64,000 bases of DNA from Quatrionicoccus australiensis (GCF_020510425.1 NZ_JAHBAH010000001.1:1116001-1180000); one strand, 5' to 3'. Counted from the first letter of the stretch, positions 1 through 15,677 are shown. Made by a program: numbers and translations. Notes: a model not told the origin generated them from the letters alone.

Positions 1-456
1 CGGCGCCTGCTGCATCGTACCCGGCTCACCCTGCATGTGCATGATGCAAACCGCGCAATCGCTGCCCCGTACAGCAGCGAGCGCCTCCGGATGCCGCAAG
101 CCCGAAATGTCATTGATCATCGTCGCACCGGCGGCCAACGCCGCTCGCATCACCGCCGGCTTGTAGGTATCGACCGAGATCGGCACCCCCCAATCGGCAA
201 TACGCTCAAGCAAAGGCAGAAGGCGACGCAACTCTTCATCTTCAAGGGTTGGAATGGCACCCGGACGCGAGGACTCGGCACCGATGTCGAGAATATCCGC
301 CCCCGCCTCGAGTTGATGCCTGGCGTGATCAACCGCCCTTTCCAGATCGCCGACCAGCCCGTCGCTGGAAAACGAGTCTGGCGTCAGATTGACTATCCCC
401 ATGATCAGGGGACGCTCCAGGGATAGCCGGAAATGGCCGCATTGCAGAATTGACAT
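1..456 (-). CDS. folP: Dihydropteroate synthase, 3' part cut off by the window edge
   Basis: Condenses 6-hydroxymethyl-dihydropterin diphosphate with p-aminobenzoate in cytoplasmic folate synthesis. The leftward frame starts at the ATG at 456 and stays open for 152 codons to base 1, so the C-terminal part lies outside. The translation begins MSILQCGHFRLSLERP and carries the pterin-binding signature MGIVNLTPDSFSSDG, then GADILDIGAESSRPGA, SVDTYKP and the MINDISG segment, all typical of the DHPS TIM barrel. It lies downstream of ftsH in the same direction, as in the usual ftsH-folP-glmM order. A hairpin with a T-rich tail separates it from ftsH, so it may rely on read-through or its own promoter. 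Identity is near certain. Confidence 0.95.
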   Translation of the reverse strand, partial: MSILQCGHFRLSLERPLIMGIVNLTPDSFSSDGLVGDLERAVDHARHQLEAGADILDIGAESSRPGAIPTLEDEELRRLLPLLERIADWGVPISVDTYKPAVMRAALAAGATMINDISGLRHPEALAAVRGSDCAVCIMHMQGEPGTMQQAP

Positions 457-459
457 GAC

Positions 460-493
460 TAGAAAAGGAAAAGCCGGGAGCAAGCCCCCGGCT
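460..493 (-). terminator. Intrinsic terminator after ftsH
   Basis: On the minus strand a 7-bp GC stem (AGCCGGG at 472-478 with CCCGGCT at 487-493) is followed by a T-rich run (TTTTCCTTTTCT). It lies between the ftsH stop and the folP start, so it should reduce read-through into folP. Confidence 0.7.
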
Positions 494-512
494 GTATCAA
501 CAAATCAGAAAC

Positions 513-2393
<1,881 letters not shown>

Positions 2394-2448
2394 GCTTGCT
2401 CTCCTTCGACGGCGTCGAACGACAAAAACGCCATTTTATACACAACTA

Positions 2449-3066
2449 TCAGCGCAACACACGACCGAGCAAATAAAGCTCGGCACTGCGATCACGCGAG
2501 GCATCGGGTTTACGAACCACAACCGTCTTGAAAGCTTCGCGCATGGCGCGAAGAAAACTTTCATAATCCGTTCCCTGAAATACTTTGACCAGAAATGCGC
2601 CATCCGGTTTCAAATGGGCTTTGGAAAATTCCAGACCCAACTCCGCCAGATACATGATCCGCGCCTGATCGACGAGGGGCACACCCGACATGTTGGGTGC
2701 CATGTCCGACATTACAAGCCCCACCCGACGCCCGCCAAGCTTTTCTTCGAGTTGCTTGAGCACATCATCTTCACGAAAGTCGCCCTGGATGAACTCGACA
2801 CAATGGATGGGTTCCATCTCAAGCAAATCGAGCGCAACTACCATGCCGCTCTCGCCGATTCGCTTGGCAGCCACCTGCGACCAGCCGCCAGGGGTCGCCC
2901 CGAGGTCGACAACAACCTCGCCGGCATGCAGCAACTTGTCCTTGTCGTCTATCTCCATCAACTTGAAAGCGGCTCGCGAACGCCAGCCTTCCTTCTTGGC
3001 AAGCTGCACATACGTGTCGTTGACATGCTCGCGCATCCAAGCTTTGCTGGTCCTGGTTCTCTTCAT
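2449..3066 (-). CDS. rlmE: 23S rRNA 2'-O-ribose methyltransferase RlmE (FtsJ/RrmJ)
   Basis: Uses S-adenosylmethionine to methylate the 2'-O of U2552 in the 50S subunit (E. coli numbering). The start chosen is the ATG at 3066, giving 205 residues beginning [14 protein letters not shown]; upstream in-frame codons would run into the divergent yhbY gene and do not resemble the family. The sequence shows the [12 protein letters not shown] segment, the SAM motif [14 protein letters not shown], the catalytic Asp in SDMAPNMSG, and KVFQG. It is divergent from yhbY with only 31 bases between the starts, so the two promoters must overlap. The rlmE-ftsH order is conserved in proteobacteria. Confidence 0.96.
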   Translation of the reverse strand: MKRTRTSKAWMREHVNDTYVQLAKKEGWRSRAAFKLMEIDDKDKLLHAGEVVVDLGATPGGWSQVAAKRIGESGMVVALDLLEMEPIHCVEFIQGDFREDDVLKQLEEKLGGRRVGLVMSDMAPNMSGVPLVDQARIMYLAELGLEFSKAHLKPDGAFLVKVFQGTDYESFLRAMREAFKTVVVRKPDASRDRSAELYLLGRVLR

Positions 3067-3097
3067 TCGGTAAAATGCCGTTTTTGAAAGGTTTACT

Positions 3098-3460
3098 ATG
3101 CTGCAATTATCGTCTATCGAGCGCCGCGAACTGCGCGCCCGTGCCCACAACCTGAATCCCGTCGTTTCCATTGCCGAAAATGGCCTCACCGAGGCTGTCC
3201 TCAAGGAAATCGACGTCAATCTGACGGCTCACGAACTGATCAAGATCCGCGTTTATGGCGACAGCCGTGAAAACCGCCTTGCCTATCTTGAACAGATCTG
3301 CACCGAACTGGGCGCCGCTGCCGTACAACATATCGGCAAGCTGCTCATCGTATACCGTCCAGCCCCTGCCGGCAGCGCTGCCGCCAAGGCCGCCAAGCCT
3401 GCACCGGCGCGCCGCCCGGCCGCCGCGCCACGCAAAAGCAAGCGCGCCTTCCAGGGCTGA
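3098..3460 (+). CDS. yhbY: YhbY family CRM-domain RNA-binding protein
   Basis: Small RNA-binding protein that associates with pre-50S ribosomal particles. The 120-residue product carries the CRM fold over about residues 1-88: [21 protein letters not shown], then [17 protein letters not shown], with LLIVYRP closing the domain. The last 30 residues are an Ala/Pro/Lys/Arg tail that may add non-specific RNA contacts. It is divergent from rlmE, also a 50S maturation factor, so the close pairing makes functional sense. Confidence 0.93.
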   Translation: MLQLSSIERRELRARAHNLNPVVSIAENGLTEAVLKEIDVNLTAHELIKIRVYGDSRENRLAYLEQICTELGAAAVQHIGKLLIVYRPAPAGSAAAKAAKPAPARRPAAAPRKSKRAFQG

Positions 3461-3922
3461 TCATTTCAGCCCGCGACTGCTCCACAACACCAGCCACAGG
3501 CCCAGCAAACTCTGCAACAAGTAGAGAATGCTGGAAACCCCGTGCCAGACAACAAAGCGGTCGCGCAATACACTTTCCATGACTTCGCGCGGCAAGGCAT
3601 CTGCCTTGAGCTGAACCATCAGCGGCTGGATACCGAACAGGCTGGCCGCAGTCATCAGCGCCATCACGACGACCACCCAGAATAACCCGTTCTTGCCTGC
3701 TCGCAGGCCGCTCCGGGAAAGCATGATAAGCAGCAGACTGGCCGCGCTTGCCAAACCGATCCAGCCAATCAGTGCAAACAGCTTGCCGGCAACCACACCG
3801 GCCAACTGACGGTCACCCAGACTGGCAAACAGGACGGGAGCCACCATGTAGCCGATGGCCCACAGACCACCGACCCATAGCGTAATCAGAAAAAAATAAA
3901 CCGCTTCGGAAAGCTTGCGCAC
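3461..3922 (-). CDS. DUF4149 (TMEM205-like) integral membrane protein
   Basis: Function unknown. The 153-residue protein has about four hydrophobic segments (near 8-30, 45-68, 78-97 and 126-148). The start MRKLSEAVYFFLITLWVGGLW and the GYMVAPVLFASL segment fit the DUF4149 family as I recall it. It is convergent with yhbY, whose stop it abuts. It starts 3 bases after the greA stop, so it is probably the last gene of a greA transcript. Synteny with greA is common in betaproteobacteria, but no function is established from that. Confidence 0.8.
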   Translation of the reverse strand: MRKLSEAVYFFLITLWVGGLWAIGYMVAPVLFASLGDRQLAGVVAGKLFALIGWIGLASAASLLLIMLSRSGLRAGKNGLFWVVVVMALMTAASLFGIQPLMVQLKADALPREVMESVLRDRFVVWHGVSSILYLLQSLLGLWLVLWSSRGLK

Positions 3923-3925
3923 GAA

Positions 3926-4402
3926 TTATTCGTAGCGAACGTCAATCACTTCATATTCACGAATCCCGCCCGGTGCCTGCACCTGGGCGATATCGCCGAC
4001 GTACTTGCCGATCAGGGCGCGCGCCATCGGCGAATTCACCGAGATCTTGCGCAGCTTGATATCGGCCTCGTCTTCACCGACGATCTGATAGGTCGCCGCC
4101 CCCCCGGAATCCTGATCCTCGATATCGATCGTCGCGCCAAAAACGCAGCGACCATCTGCATCGAGCAGCTTCGGATCGATGATCTGGGCATTCGACAGCT
4201 TGCCTTCGACTTCCTGGATGCGCCCTTCGACGAAACCCTGACGCTCCTTGGCGGCATCGTACTCGGCATTCTCGGAAAGATCGCCATGCGAACGAGCTTC
4301 CGCAATCGCAGCGATTACCGAAGGACGCTCCACCGTTTTGAGGCGATGCAGCTCTTCGCGCAATTTTTCGGCACCGGCGACGGTCAACGGGATTTTATTC
4401 AT
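3926..4402 (-). CDS. greA: Transcription elongation factor GreA
   Basis: Stimulates cleavage of backtracked RNA by RNA polymerase. The product is 158 residues, the usual length. The N-terminal coiled coil ([21 protein letters not shown] to about residue 75) carries the acidic tip signature [15 protein letters not shown]. The C-terminal FKBP-like domain ends in YEVIDVRYE. Two ATGs lie in tandem at 4405 and 4402; the second is preferred because its spacing from the GGAA ribosome-binding sequence is better and the family begins MNKIPLT. A terminator-like hairpin separates it from carB upstream. Confidence 0.97.
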   Translation of the reverse strand: MNKIPLTVAGAEKLREELHRLKTVERPSVIAAIAEARSHGDLSENAEYDAAKERQGFVEGRIQEVEGKLSNAQIIDPKLLDADGRCVFGATIDIEDQDSGGAATYQIVGEDEADIKLRKISVNSPMARALIGKYVGDIAQVQAPGGIREYEVIDVRYE

Positions 4403-4420
4403 CATTTATTCCAGCAAAAG

Positions 4421-4460
4421 CAAAACCGCCGGCGCCCGAAAAAGGGCCACCCGGCGGTTT
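4421..4460 (-). terminator. Terminator after carB
   Basis: A 10-bp stem (AAACCGCCGG at 4423-4432 with CCGGCGGTTT at 4451-4460) encloses a smaller GCCC/GGGC hairpin. On the minus strand it is followed by TTTTGCTTTTG. It lies between the carB stop and the greA start and should end the carAB message. Confidence 0.8.
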
Positions 4461-4470
4461 CGGGTTTGTC

Positions 4471-7677
<3,207 letters not shown>

Positions 7678-7698
7678 CTTTATCTCTCTCTGTGCCGC

Positions 7699-8856
7699 TT
7701 ATTGCGCGTTGTTGAGCGCGGCAACGCCACGCGTCATGGTGTCAAGGAAGCGATCGAACAGGTAAGCCACGTCGTGCGGACCGGGACTGGCTTCCGGGTG
7801 CCCCTGGAAGGAGAAAGCCGGCACATCGGTGCGGGCGATGCCTTGCAGGGAACCGTCAAACAGCGAGACGTGCGTGGCACGCAGGTTTTTCGGCAAAGAA
7901 TCGGCGTCGACCGCAAAGCCGTGGTTCTGGCTGGTGATCAGCACCTGGCCGGTATCCACATCCTTGACCGGGTGGTTGGCACCGTGGTGACCGAACTTCA
8001 TCTTCAGCGTCTTGGCGCCGGAAGCCAGGGCCAGCAACTGATGGCCGAGACAGATGCCGAAGGTCGGAATGCCACGCTCGAGGAATTCGCGAATCGCCGC
8101 AATGGCGTAATCGCAGGGTTCCGGATCGCCAGGGCCGTTCGACAGGAAGATACCGTCCGGATTGAGCGCCAAGACATCGGCAGCCGGCGTCTGGGCCGGC
8201 ACGACGGTGAGCTTGACACCGCGCTGGGCGAGCATGCGCAGGATGTTCTTCTTAACGCCGAAGTCGTAGGCAACGACATGGAATTTCGGCGCCGGACCTT
8301 GCTGATAACCTTGCAGCGTCCATTCGCCTTCGGTCCAGGCGTAGCTTTCCTTGGCGGAAACCACCTTGGCCAGATCCATGCCGGCCAGACCGGGGAAAGC
8401 CTTGGCCAGCGCCTGCGCCTTGGACTCGTCGATTTCGCCGGCCAGAATGCAGCCAGCTTGGGCGCCCTTTTCCCGCAGGATGCGGGTCAGCTTGCGCGTA
8501 TCGATGCCGGCAATGGCGACGATACCGTGCTTTTTCAGATAGGACGACAGGTCGTCCTGGGTACGCCAGCTCGACGCAACCAGCGGCAGATCACGAATGA
8601 CCAGACCGGCAGCGTAATTGGCGTTGGACTCGAAGTCCTCCGCATTGCAACCGGTGTTGCCGATATGCGGGTAGGTCAGCGTGACGATCTGGCGGCAATA
8701 GGAAGGATCGGTAAGGATTTCCTGATAACCGGACATGGCGGTGTTGAACACCACTTCGCCACTGGTAACACCATCAGCGCCGATGGACTGGCCCTTGAAT
8801 ACCGTTCCGTCGGCGAGGGCGAGAATGGCGGGTATGAATGAGGGCAGCAATGACAC
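7699..8856 (-). CDS. carA: Carbamoyl-phosphate synthase small subunit (glutaminase)
   Basis: Hydrolyses glutamine and passes ammonia to CarB. The 385-residue protein has the CarA N-terminal domain ([32 protein letters not shown] [13 protein letters not shown]) and a C-terminal class-I glutaminase domain with the nucleophile in FGICLGHQ and the His/Glu pair near [13 protein letters not shown]. First gene of carAB. Upstream, at 8893-8922, a 9-bp stem-loop lies in its presumed leader, before the hybrid kinase gene. Confidence 0.97.
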   Translation of the reverse strand: MSLLPSFIPAILALADGTVFKGQSIGADGVTSGEVVFNTAMSGYQEILTDPSYCRQIVTLTYPHIGNTGCNAEDFESNANYAAGLVIRDLPLVASSWRTQDDLSSYLKKHGIVAIAGIDTRKLTRILREKGAQAGCILAGEIDESKAQALAKAFPGLAGMDLAKVVSAKESYAWTEGEWTLQGYQQGPAPKFHVVAYDFGVKKNILRMLAQRGVKLTVVPAQTPAADVLALNPDGIFLSNGPGDPEPCDYAIAAIREFLERGIPTFGICLGHQLLALASGAKTLKMKFGHHGANHPVKDVDTGQVLITSQNHGFAVDADSLPKNLRATHVSLFDGSLQGIARTDVPAFSFQGHPEASPGPHDVAYLFDRFLDTMTRGVAALNNAQ

Positions 8857-8892
8857 GACCGGCTCTCCTAAAATTTCTATTTATTCATGTGC

Positions 8893-8922
8893 CAAGCGGG
8901 AAGGCTCGCGCCCTCCCGCTTG
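8893..8922. other. Stem-loop in the carA leader / after the kinase gene
   Basis: CAAGCGGGA at 8893-8901 pairs with TCCCGCTTG at 8914-8922 around a 12-base loop. T residues follow on the plus strand but not on the minus strand, the direction of transcription here, so it is a poor intrinsic terminator for the kinase gene. It lies about 37 bases before the carA start and could be a leader structure; no leader peptide was recognised. Confidence 0.4.
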
Positions 8923-8971
8923 TGCTTTTTAACCTTCCTATTTTAGCCGAAAAGTAGCTTTTCAGGCAAAT

Positions 8972-11521
8972 TCAAGGGATTACACGAGTTCTCACATAGT
9001 CCTCAAGGAGCGGTCGCAGACGGGTCATTTCTTCGGCGAGGCCAGCGAAAATCAGCTGACAACTCGGCCAATCAACGCTTTCAACCGACATGGCAGCCTG
9101 CTCAAGATCCATCGCCCGGCGCCGCGCCGATTCGGCATGGAACATGGCGAGCAGACTCTTCAGGGTATGTGCATGCATGCGCAACTCGTGCGCATTGGCC
9201 GCCTGCAGCGCCGCAGCAACCCTGGCAACATGCTCATCCCATTCGGCGACCAGCATACCGGCCATGGTTGCGAACAAATCGGCGTCGCCGATGTCCCGCA
9301 GGGCGCTGCGCAGATCAAGCTGCACGCCAGCAACAAGCTCGGGCTCCGCCACCAGCACCTCAAGCACGTCACCGGCCTCACCGGAGGCTCTGGCCAGGGC
9401 CGCATAGAGCATGTCCGAACGCAAGGGCTTGGCGACATAGTCATTCATGCCCGCTTCCAGGCAGCGATCACGGTCACTGGACATCACGTTGGCGGTCATC
9501 GCGACGATATAGACCGGCTTGAATGCGTGCGAGACCACCCAGCTGCGCCGCATTTCGCGCGAGCGTATCGCCTCCGTGGCTTCGATACCGCCCATCACCG
9601 GCATCTGCATGTCCATCAGGATGACGTCAAAGTGCTTCTCGTCAAACTGCTCCACCGCCTCGGCGCCATTATTGGCGACCACCACGCGGTGCGACTTGTG
9701 CTGCAGCAGACGTAGCGCCAGTTCCTGATTGACCGGATTATCCTCAACCAGCAACACATTCAGGACGCGCCCCCCCTCGTCCTTCCCGAGATCCTCATTG
9801 AAATCGGCCAAAGCAAATTCGCCAGCAACTTCCGGCTCCTTGCTGACCAACTGCAGAGCATCCAGCACATCGCCCGGCCCGAGCGGCTTGACCAGATGCG
9901 CGGAAACACCAAGCTCGCGCAAACGCACCAGATCCTGCCGCTGATTCTCGGTAGTCAGCATCATCAGGAGCTTTTCCGGACGCCCTGCCTGACTCCAGCT
10001 CTCAGCCAAAGCCAGACCGGCAGGAGCCGCCATGCCGGCATCAGCAAAAACATAGTCAAAAGGAAAGTCGACCGAACGGGAGCGCTCAATCGCCGCGAGC
10101 GCCGCCCCGGCATCCGCCAGCATGGAAACCTGCATGCCAAGCGCCTCAAGCAACTGGACAAGATAACGCCCGGCGACCGCATTATCCTCGACGACCAATA
10201 CCCGCTTGCCCTTGAAACGCCCATCAGGCACTACCATGCCCGCGGCGGCAGTTTCGACGCCAAGCCGGACCGTAAAGAAGAAGGTCGAACCCTTCCCGAC
10301 TTCGCTCTCCAGCCAGATCCGGCCATCCATCAACTGCACGAGGCGAGCTGAAATAGCCAGCCCCAGCCCGGTACCACCAAAGCGCCGGGTGGTGGATACG
10401 TCAGCCTGGGAAAAAGCCTCGAAAATTGCCTGCTGCTTGTCCGGGGGAACGCCAATCCCGGTATCGCGAATGGCAAAGCGCAGGAAGACCGAGCCGCTCG
10501 CCGCCTGCTCGACACTGACGACCAGAACGACTTCGCCCTTTTCAGTAAATTTGATGGCATTGCCGATCAGGTTGATGATGACCTGACGCAGGCGGTTCGG
10601 ATCGCCAACCACACGCAGCGGCACATCCGGCCGCACATCGACGATCAGCTCCAGGCCTTTTTTGTGCGCGCTGACCGCGAGTACACGGGCCGCTTCGAGA
10701 ACGATATCCTGGGCAGAAAACGCCAGCGATTCGAACTGCATCTTCCCGGCCTCGATCTTGGAAAAATCGAGGATGTCATTGACGATGACCAGCAAGGCTT
10801 CGGCAGACGACTTGACCGTTTTCAGGTAGTGCCGCTGCTCGGCATCGAGTTCTGTATCGAGCGCCAGTTCGGTCATGCCGATGATGCCGTTCATCGGTGT
10901 GCGGATTTCGTGGCTCATGTTGGCCAGGAACGAGCCGCGCGCCTTGTTGGCAGCCTCAGCCGTTTCCTTGGCAGCAATCAGCGCTGCCTCGGCATCCTTC
11001 ACCGCGCTGATGTCGCGCAGCAGGACCAGCATGCGGATCGGCTCGCCCGCCGGATCACGCGCCGCCACCGCGCCGCGCACCAGCAACCAGCGCCATTCGC
11101 CACTTTTCGCCCGGAGACGGCATTCGGCCTGGAAATAGCGCTCCTTGCTCCGGGTGTGCGCGGCAATCCGGGTCTGCAACTCGCGCAGGTCCTCCGGATG
11201 CAGCAGTTTCTGCCACTGGGAAATCGAGTTTTCCAGCTCGTCGACCGTATAGCCGAGCAATTCCTTCCACTGCCGGCCAGATTCGATATGGCCGCTGCGC
11301 AGATTCCAGTCGGTCAACGCATCGCCGGACAGCAAGGCCTGCCAGTTGTTCAGCCCGGCATAGGCGCTGTAGGCCGAATCAACCAGCCCGACAAGTTTTT
11401 CAACCCCCTGGGCCAACGCATTTTGATCACCACCAGCATCGCCAATCAACTGCCTTAATTGCGACTCACCTTCGCCGCCGAAGACTTCTTGTAACTGACG
11501 TGCCAGCAGACGTGATTTCAT
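8972..11521 (-). CDS. Soluble hybrid sensor histidine kinase (PAS-HisKA-HATPase-REC-REC-HPt)
   Basis: Multi-step phosphorelay kinase of unknown signal. The start is the ATG at 11521 ([16 protein letters not shown]), 5 bases after the dapB stop; codons further upstream overlap dapB. The 849 residues hold a unique N-terminus (1-65), a PAS_3-type domain (about 65-180), HisKA with [11 protein letters not shown] (phospho-His 204), an HATPase with N and G boxes ([19 protein letters not shown]), a first receiver (about 445-565; acidic pair VEDN, Asp in FADAGM), and a second canonical receiver ([17 protein letters not shown]). A C-terminal HPt domain carries AHTLKSLL. No membrane segment is visible, so it should sense an internal signal. 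No response regulator lies nearby. It sits between dapB and carA, which I recall as adjacent in relatives. Confidence 0.9.
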   Translation of the reverse strand: MKSRLLARQLQEVFGGEGESQLRQLIGDAGGDQNALAQGVEKLVGLVDSAYSAYAGLNNWQALLSGDALTDWNLRSGHIESGRQWKELLGYTVDELENSISQWQKLLHPEDLRELQTRIAAHTRSKERYFQAECRLRAKSGEWRWLLVRGAVAARDPAGEPIRMLVLLRDISAVKDAEAALIAAKETAEAANKARGSFLANMSHEIRTPMNGIIGMTELALDTELDAEQRHYLKTVKSSAEALLVIVNDILDFSKIEAGKMQFESLAFSAQDIVLEAARVLAVSAHKKGLELIVDVRPDVPLRVVGDPNRLRQVIINLIGNAIKFTEKGEVVLVVSVEQAASGSVFLRFAIRDTGIGVPPDKQQAIFEAFSQADVSTTRRFGGTGLGLAISARLVQLMDGRIWLESEVGKGSTFFFTVRLGVETAAAGMVVPDGRFKGKRVLVVEDNAVAGRYLVQLLEALGMQVSMLADAGAALAAIERSRSVDFPFDYVFADAGMAAPAGLALAESWSQAGRPEKLLMMLTTENQRQDLVRLRELGVSAHLVKPLGPGDVLDALQLVSKEPEVAGEFALADFNEDLGKDEGGRVLNVLLVEDNPVNQELALRLLQHKSHRVVVANNGAEAVEQFDEKHFDVILMDMQMPVMGGIEATEAIRSREMRRSWVVSHAFKPVYIVAMTANVMSSDRDRCLEAGMNDYVAKPLRSDMLYAALARASGEAGDVLEVLVAEPELVAGVQLDLRSALRDIGDADLFATMAGMLVAEWDEHVARVAAALQAANAHELRMHAHTLKSLLAMFHAESARRRAMDLEQAAMSVESVDWPSCQLIFAGLAEEMTRLRPLLEDYVRTRVIP

Positions 11522-11526
11522 GGCGG

Positions 11527-12336
<810 letters not shown>

Positions 12337-12819
12337 TTAAAATCCCATTGCGTTCATGAAGCGCCGGTAGAGGCTCGGCGGTTCGCGCGGCGGCAACGGC
12401 ACATCGGCCGCTTCGCCCGAAATCGAACCGAGATCAACCAGCCGTGACTTGTTCTGCGGCGTCGTCAGATCCTCGACCGAGGCGACCTCGACATCGCCGG
12501 CAACGCGCTCGAGGCGGCCGGCAGCATCGAAGAAGACGACAAACTTGCGCTCATCGACCCGATCGGTCTGACCGTTCCGGTAACGATAGACATAATCCCA
12601 GCGCTGCTGGTGAAAGATGTCGGTAATCATCGGCGAACCGAGCAGGAAGCGAACCTGGTCGCGCGTCTGCCCCGGCTTGAGCTGGGCGACCATTTCCTGG
12701 GTCAGCACATTGCCCTGCTGGATGTCGATCTTGTATTCGTTAATGAAGGCCGGCTTGTAGGTACAAGCGGTCAGAAGCGTGCAAAAGGCTGCAACGAGCA
12801 GTAGCGGGTAACGAGGCAT
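12337..12819 (-). CDS. bamE: Outer membrane assembly lipoprotein BamE (SmpA/OmlA)
   Basis: Accessory lipoprotein of the BAM complex, which inserts beta-barrel proteins into the outer membrane. The 160-residue protein has a lipoprotein signal with lipobox LTAC (lipidated Cys19). The BamE fold follows: QGNVLTQEMVAQLKPGQT, FLLGSPMITDIFHQQRWDYVYR and the KFVVFFD strand. The C-terminal 45 residues (TTPQNKSRLVDLG and after) are an extension beyond the core domain. It is divergent from fur over 95 bases that include an imperfect palindrome GGTATatcATACC at 12855-12867, holding a TATGAT-like -10 for bamE. The bamE-fur pairing is conserved in proteobacteria. Confidence 0.93.
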   Translation of the reverse strand: MPRYPLLLVAAFCTLLTACTYKPAFINEYKIDIQQGNVLTQEMVAQLKPGQTRDQVRFLLGSPMITDIFHQQRWDYVYRYRNGQTDRVDERKFVVFFDAAGRLERVAGDVEVASVEDLTTPQNKSRLVDLGSISGEAADVPLPPREPPSLYRRFMNAMGF

Positions 12820-12914
12820 GCGGCTTTCCGGAGTTTCTCAAACACCTTTGAAGCGGTATATCATACCCGAAATCCCCTCCGGCCCCGCCGCAACACCTTC
12901 TGGAAATTTTACCG

Positions 12915-13358
12915 ATGAGCGATCCCCAAAGCCTCAAGAACATGGGCCTGAAAGCCACCTTTCCGCGCCTCAAAATTCTTGAGCTTTTCGAGAGAACCAC
13001 GGTGCGGCACATGACGGCGGAAGACGTCTATCGCATGCTCATCGCCGAAAACATGGACATCGGGCTGGCCACCGTCTATCGCGTCCTGACCCAGTTCGAA
13101 CAGGCCGGGCTGCTCGAGCGGCATTTCTTCGAATCCGGCAAGGCCGTCTTCGAAATCAATCACGGCAAGCACCACGACCACCTGGTCTGCATCGATTGCG
13201 GCCGCGTCGAAGAGTTTTACGACCCGGAAATCGAAAAGCGCCAGAACGCGATTGCCGAGGAGCGCGGTTTCGCGATCCAGGATCACGCGCTCTATCTCTA
13301 CGCCCAGTGCACCAAGACCAACTGCACGCACCGCAACAATCCCGACGACAAGTCCTGA
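12915..13358 (+). CDS. fur: Ferric uptake regulator Fur
   Basis: Fe(II)-responsive repressor of iron acquisition genes. The 147-residue protein has an N-terminal winged helix ([36 protein letters not shown] recognition region). The dimerisation and metal domain contains [16 protein letters not shown] and a second Cys pair in CTKTNCTH. These match the Fur metal-site pattern rather than Zur or PerR, though paralogue assignment from sequence alone is not absolute. It is transcribed away from bamE. No obvious Fur box was recognised in the short divergent region. A GDT1-type exporter gene follows after 6 bases. Confidence 0.95.
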   Translation: MSDPQSLKNMGLKATFPRLKILELFERTTVRHMTAEDVYRMLIAENMDIGLATVYRVLTQFEQAGLLERHFFESGKAVFEINHGKHHDHLVCIDCGRVEEFYDPEIEKRQNAIAEERGFAIQDHALYLYAQCTKTNCTHRNNPDDKS

Positions 13359-13364
13359 GCGGCA

Positions 13365-13973
13365 ATGCCTGATTTCGCAGTACTGGCGCCGGGGAGCTGG
13401 TTTTCCTCGGCGGGGACCACTTTTTTGCTGATCGCTCTCGCCGAGTTCGGCGACAAGAGCCAGCTTGTCTGCATGACCCTCGCCGCACGCCATCGCGGCT
13501 TGCCGGTCGTGCTCGGCGCGATTGCCGCCTTCGCCATTCTCAACCTGCTTGCCGTGCTGTTCGGCGCCGCCGTTGCCGCCTGGCTGCCGGCTTGGGTCAT
13601 CACGCTGGCGGTGGCCGTGCTGTTTGCCGTGTTCGGCGTCAGCGCCCTGCGTTACGAAGAAGAGGATGAGGACGAAGCGATCGAGGAAAAGCCGGGGCAC
13701 GGCGTTTTCGCAACGACTTTCCTGCTGATTTTCCTGGCCGAATTCGGCGACAAGACGCAGATCGCCGTCGCCGGCCTCGGCAGCACCACCGCAGCCGCCG
13801 CCGTATGGACAGGCGCCACCCTCGCCCTGGCCTGCACCTCGCTGCTCGGCGTCTTCGCCGGCCGCAAGTTGCTGCAACGCCTGCCGCTGGTCTGGATCCA
13901 CCGCATCAGCGGCGCGTTCTTCATCCTGCTCGCGCTGCTCGCGCTCGGCAAACTGGCCTACGGCGAAATCTGA
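13365..13973 (+). CDS. GDT1/TMEM165 (UPF0016) family cation exporter, probably manganese
   Basis: The 202-residue membrane protein has two homologous halves, each with the family signature: AEFGDKSQ near residue 27 and AEFGDKTQ near residue 123. It has about six hydrophobic helices and a charged linker (EEEDEDEAIEEK) between the halves. Bacterial members studied (for example MneA) export Mn2+, and eukaryotic ones move Ca2+/Mn2+; manganese here is inference. It lies 6 bases after fur on the same strand, so the two are probably co-transcribed. That would put a metal exporter under the promoter of the iron regulator. The ribosome-binding site is weak, so the exact start is less certain. Confidence 0.85.
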   Translation: MPDFAVLAPGSWFSSAGTTFLLIALAEFGDKSQLVCMTLAARHRGLPVVLGAIAAFAILNLLAVLFGAAVAAWLPAWVITLAVAVLFAVFGVSALRYEEEDEDEAIEEKPGHGVFATTFLLIFLAEFGDKTQIAVAGLGSTTAAAAVWTGATLALACTSLLGVFAGRKLLQRLPLVWIHRISGAFFILLALLALGKLAYGEI

Positions 13974-13984
13974 TTTTTGCCTCT

Positions 13985-14004
13985 GGACGGACGTCGACCG
14001 TCCG
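13985..14004. repeat. Hairpin containing an intergenic 12-mer repeat (copy 1, inverted)
   Basis: GGACGG at 13985-13990 can pair with CCGTCC at 13998-14003. Bases 13993-14004 read GTCGACCGTCCG, the exact reverse complement of CGGACGGTCGAC found at 28266 and 29524. It lies between the convergent ends of the exporter gene and recN. Confidence 0.5.
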
Positions 14005-14015
14005 GGACGACCGGC

Positions 14016-15671
14016 TTACTGGAAGCGCAGCAGTTCGCGGGCGTGCTGGCGGGTGATCTCGGTAATTTCGACACCGCCCAGCATGCGGGCAATTTCCTGC
14101 ACCCGACCGCCCTCGTCGAGCGGCGCAATGGCACTCAGCGTCACCCCGTCGCGCGTCGCCTTGCTCACCTGCCACTGCCAGTTGGCCTGCGCCGCAACCT
14201 GCGGCAGGTGCGTCACGCACAGCACCTGACGCTCGCCGCCGAGTTCATGCAACAGGCGACCGACGATCTCGGCGACGCCGCCACCGATGCCGACATCGAC
14301 CTCGTCGAAAATCAGGGTCGGCACACTGGCCGAACGCGAGGTCAACACCTGGATGGCCAGGCTGATCCGCGACAGCTCGCCGCCGGAAGCCACCTTGGCG
14401 AGCGGCTTCGCTTCGTTGCCAGCGAGACCGCCAACGCGGAACTCGACCTGCTCCAGCCCGTAGGCCTGGCCGTTCTCGATGGGCAACAAAGCCACTTCGA
14501 AACGCCCCGACGACAAGGCCAGCTGCCGCATCACTTCGCTGACCGCCAGCCCCATCTCGGTCGCGGCTTTTTGCCGTCCGCTGGAGAGTTGACCGGCCAG
14601 CGCCAGATATTCCTTCTGCGCCACCGCCGCGCGTGCCTGCAGCGCAGCCAGATCGGCGGCCACTTCGAGTTCGCCCAGACGGCGCTGCCAGCCGGCCAGC
14701 AAGGCCGGCAGCTCAGGCGGCTGGACGCGATATTTGCGGGCATTCGCCATCACCGCGTCCATGCGCCGTTCGACCTCGGCCAGGCGGGCCGGATCGAGAT
14801 CCGCACGATCGGCGTAACGGCGCAGGGTCGAGACGGCTTCCGACAATTCGGCCTGAACCGATTGGACCAGTGCCGCCACTTCTTCCAGCGCCGGATCGTA
14901 CTCGGCCAGGCTGGTCAGACGTGTCGCCACGCTGTCGATCTGGCGCTCGCAGGCGCCCTCGTCTTCGGCCAGCACGCCGAGCGCGAACTGCGCACCGTCG
15001 ATCAGGCTGGCGGCGTGTGCCAGACGACGGTGCTCGACATCGAGCCCGGCCCATTCATCTTCGCCGAAGGACAAGGCGGCCAGTTCGCGCACCTGCCATT
15101 CGAGCTGTTCGCGTTCGCGCGCCAGCGCCTCGGCGCCCTCGCTGGCTGCCATCAGCGCCTGCCCGGCTTCGCGCCAGATGCGGAAGGCGCTGCCAACTTC
15201 GCGCACTAGAGAACCCAGACCGGCATGGGCATCGAGCAGGGCGCGCTGCGCATCGCTGCGCAACAGGGATTGATGCGCATGCTGGCCGTGAATATCGACC
15301 AGCCATTCGCCGACTTCGCGCAATTGCTGCGCAGTGGCCGACGAACCGTTGATGTAGGCGCGCGAACGGCCGCCGGCATCGACGACACGGCGCAGCAGCA
15401 ACTCGCTGTCGGCGTCGAAATCGTTGGCAAGCAGCCAGGCGCGCACCTCGGGCAAAGCAGAAATATCGAAGGTCGCCGCCACTTCAGCCTTGTCGCAACC
15501 GGAACGGATCACGCCGGCATCGGCGCGCTCGCCGAGCGCCAGGGTCAGCGCATCGATCAGGATGGACTTGCCGGCCCCGGTCTCACCGGTCAACGTGCCA
15601 AAACCGGTCGAAAACTCGAGTTCCAGGCGGTCGACGATGACAAAATCGCGAATAGTCAGGTGGCGCAACAT
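14016..15671 (-). CDS. recN: DNA repair protein RecN
   Basis: SMC-like ATPase that acts early in double-strand break repair. The 551-residue protein has the N-terminal Walker A GETGAGKS, long coiled-coil arms through the middle (about 150-360), the signature region ASGGELSRISLAIQVL and Walker B PTLIFDEVDVGIGG near the C-terminus. Length is normal. It lies 6 bases after nadK in the same direction, a pairing seen in many proteobacteria. It converges with the GDT1-type gene. Confidence 0.96.
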   Translation of the reverse strand: MLRHLTIRDFVIVDRLELEFSTGFGTLTGETGAGKSILIDALTLALGERADAGVIRSGCDKAEVAATFDISALPEVRAWLLANDFDADSELLLRRVVDAGGRSRAYINGSSATAQQLREVGEWLVDIHGQHAHQSLLRSDAQRALLDAHAGLGSLVREVGSAFRIWREAGQALMAASEGAEALAREREQLEWQVRELAALSFGEDEWAGLDVEHRRLAHAASLIDGAQFALGVLAEDEGACERQIDSVATRLTSLAEYDPALEEVAALVQSVQAELSEAVSTLRRYADRADLDPARLAEVERRMDAVMANARKYRVQPPELPALLAGWQRRLGELEVAADLAALQARAAVAQKEYLALAGQLSSGRQKAATEMGLAVSEVMRQLALSSGRFEVALLPIENGQAYGLEQVEFRVGGLAGNEAKPLAKVASGGELSRISLAIQVLTSRSASVPTLIFDEVDVGIGGGVAEIVGRLLHELGGERQVLCVTHLPQVAAQANWQWQVSKATRDGVTLSAIAPLDEGGRVQEIARMLGGVEITEITRQHARELLRFQ

Positions 15672-15677
15672 CGGAAA

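Noticed and set aside
2405..2419. Hairpin TTCGACggcGTCGAA between rlmE and ftsH
   Set aside because: Only 6 bp with no T run; rlmE and ftsH are normally co-transcribed, so no regulatory claim is made.
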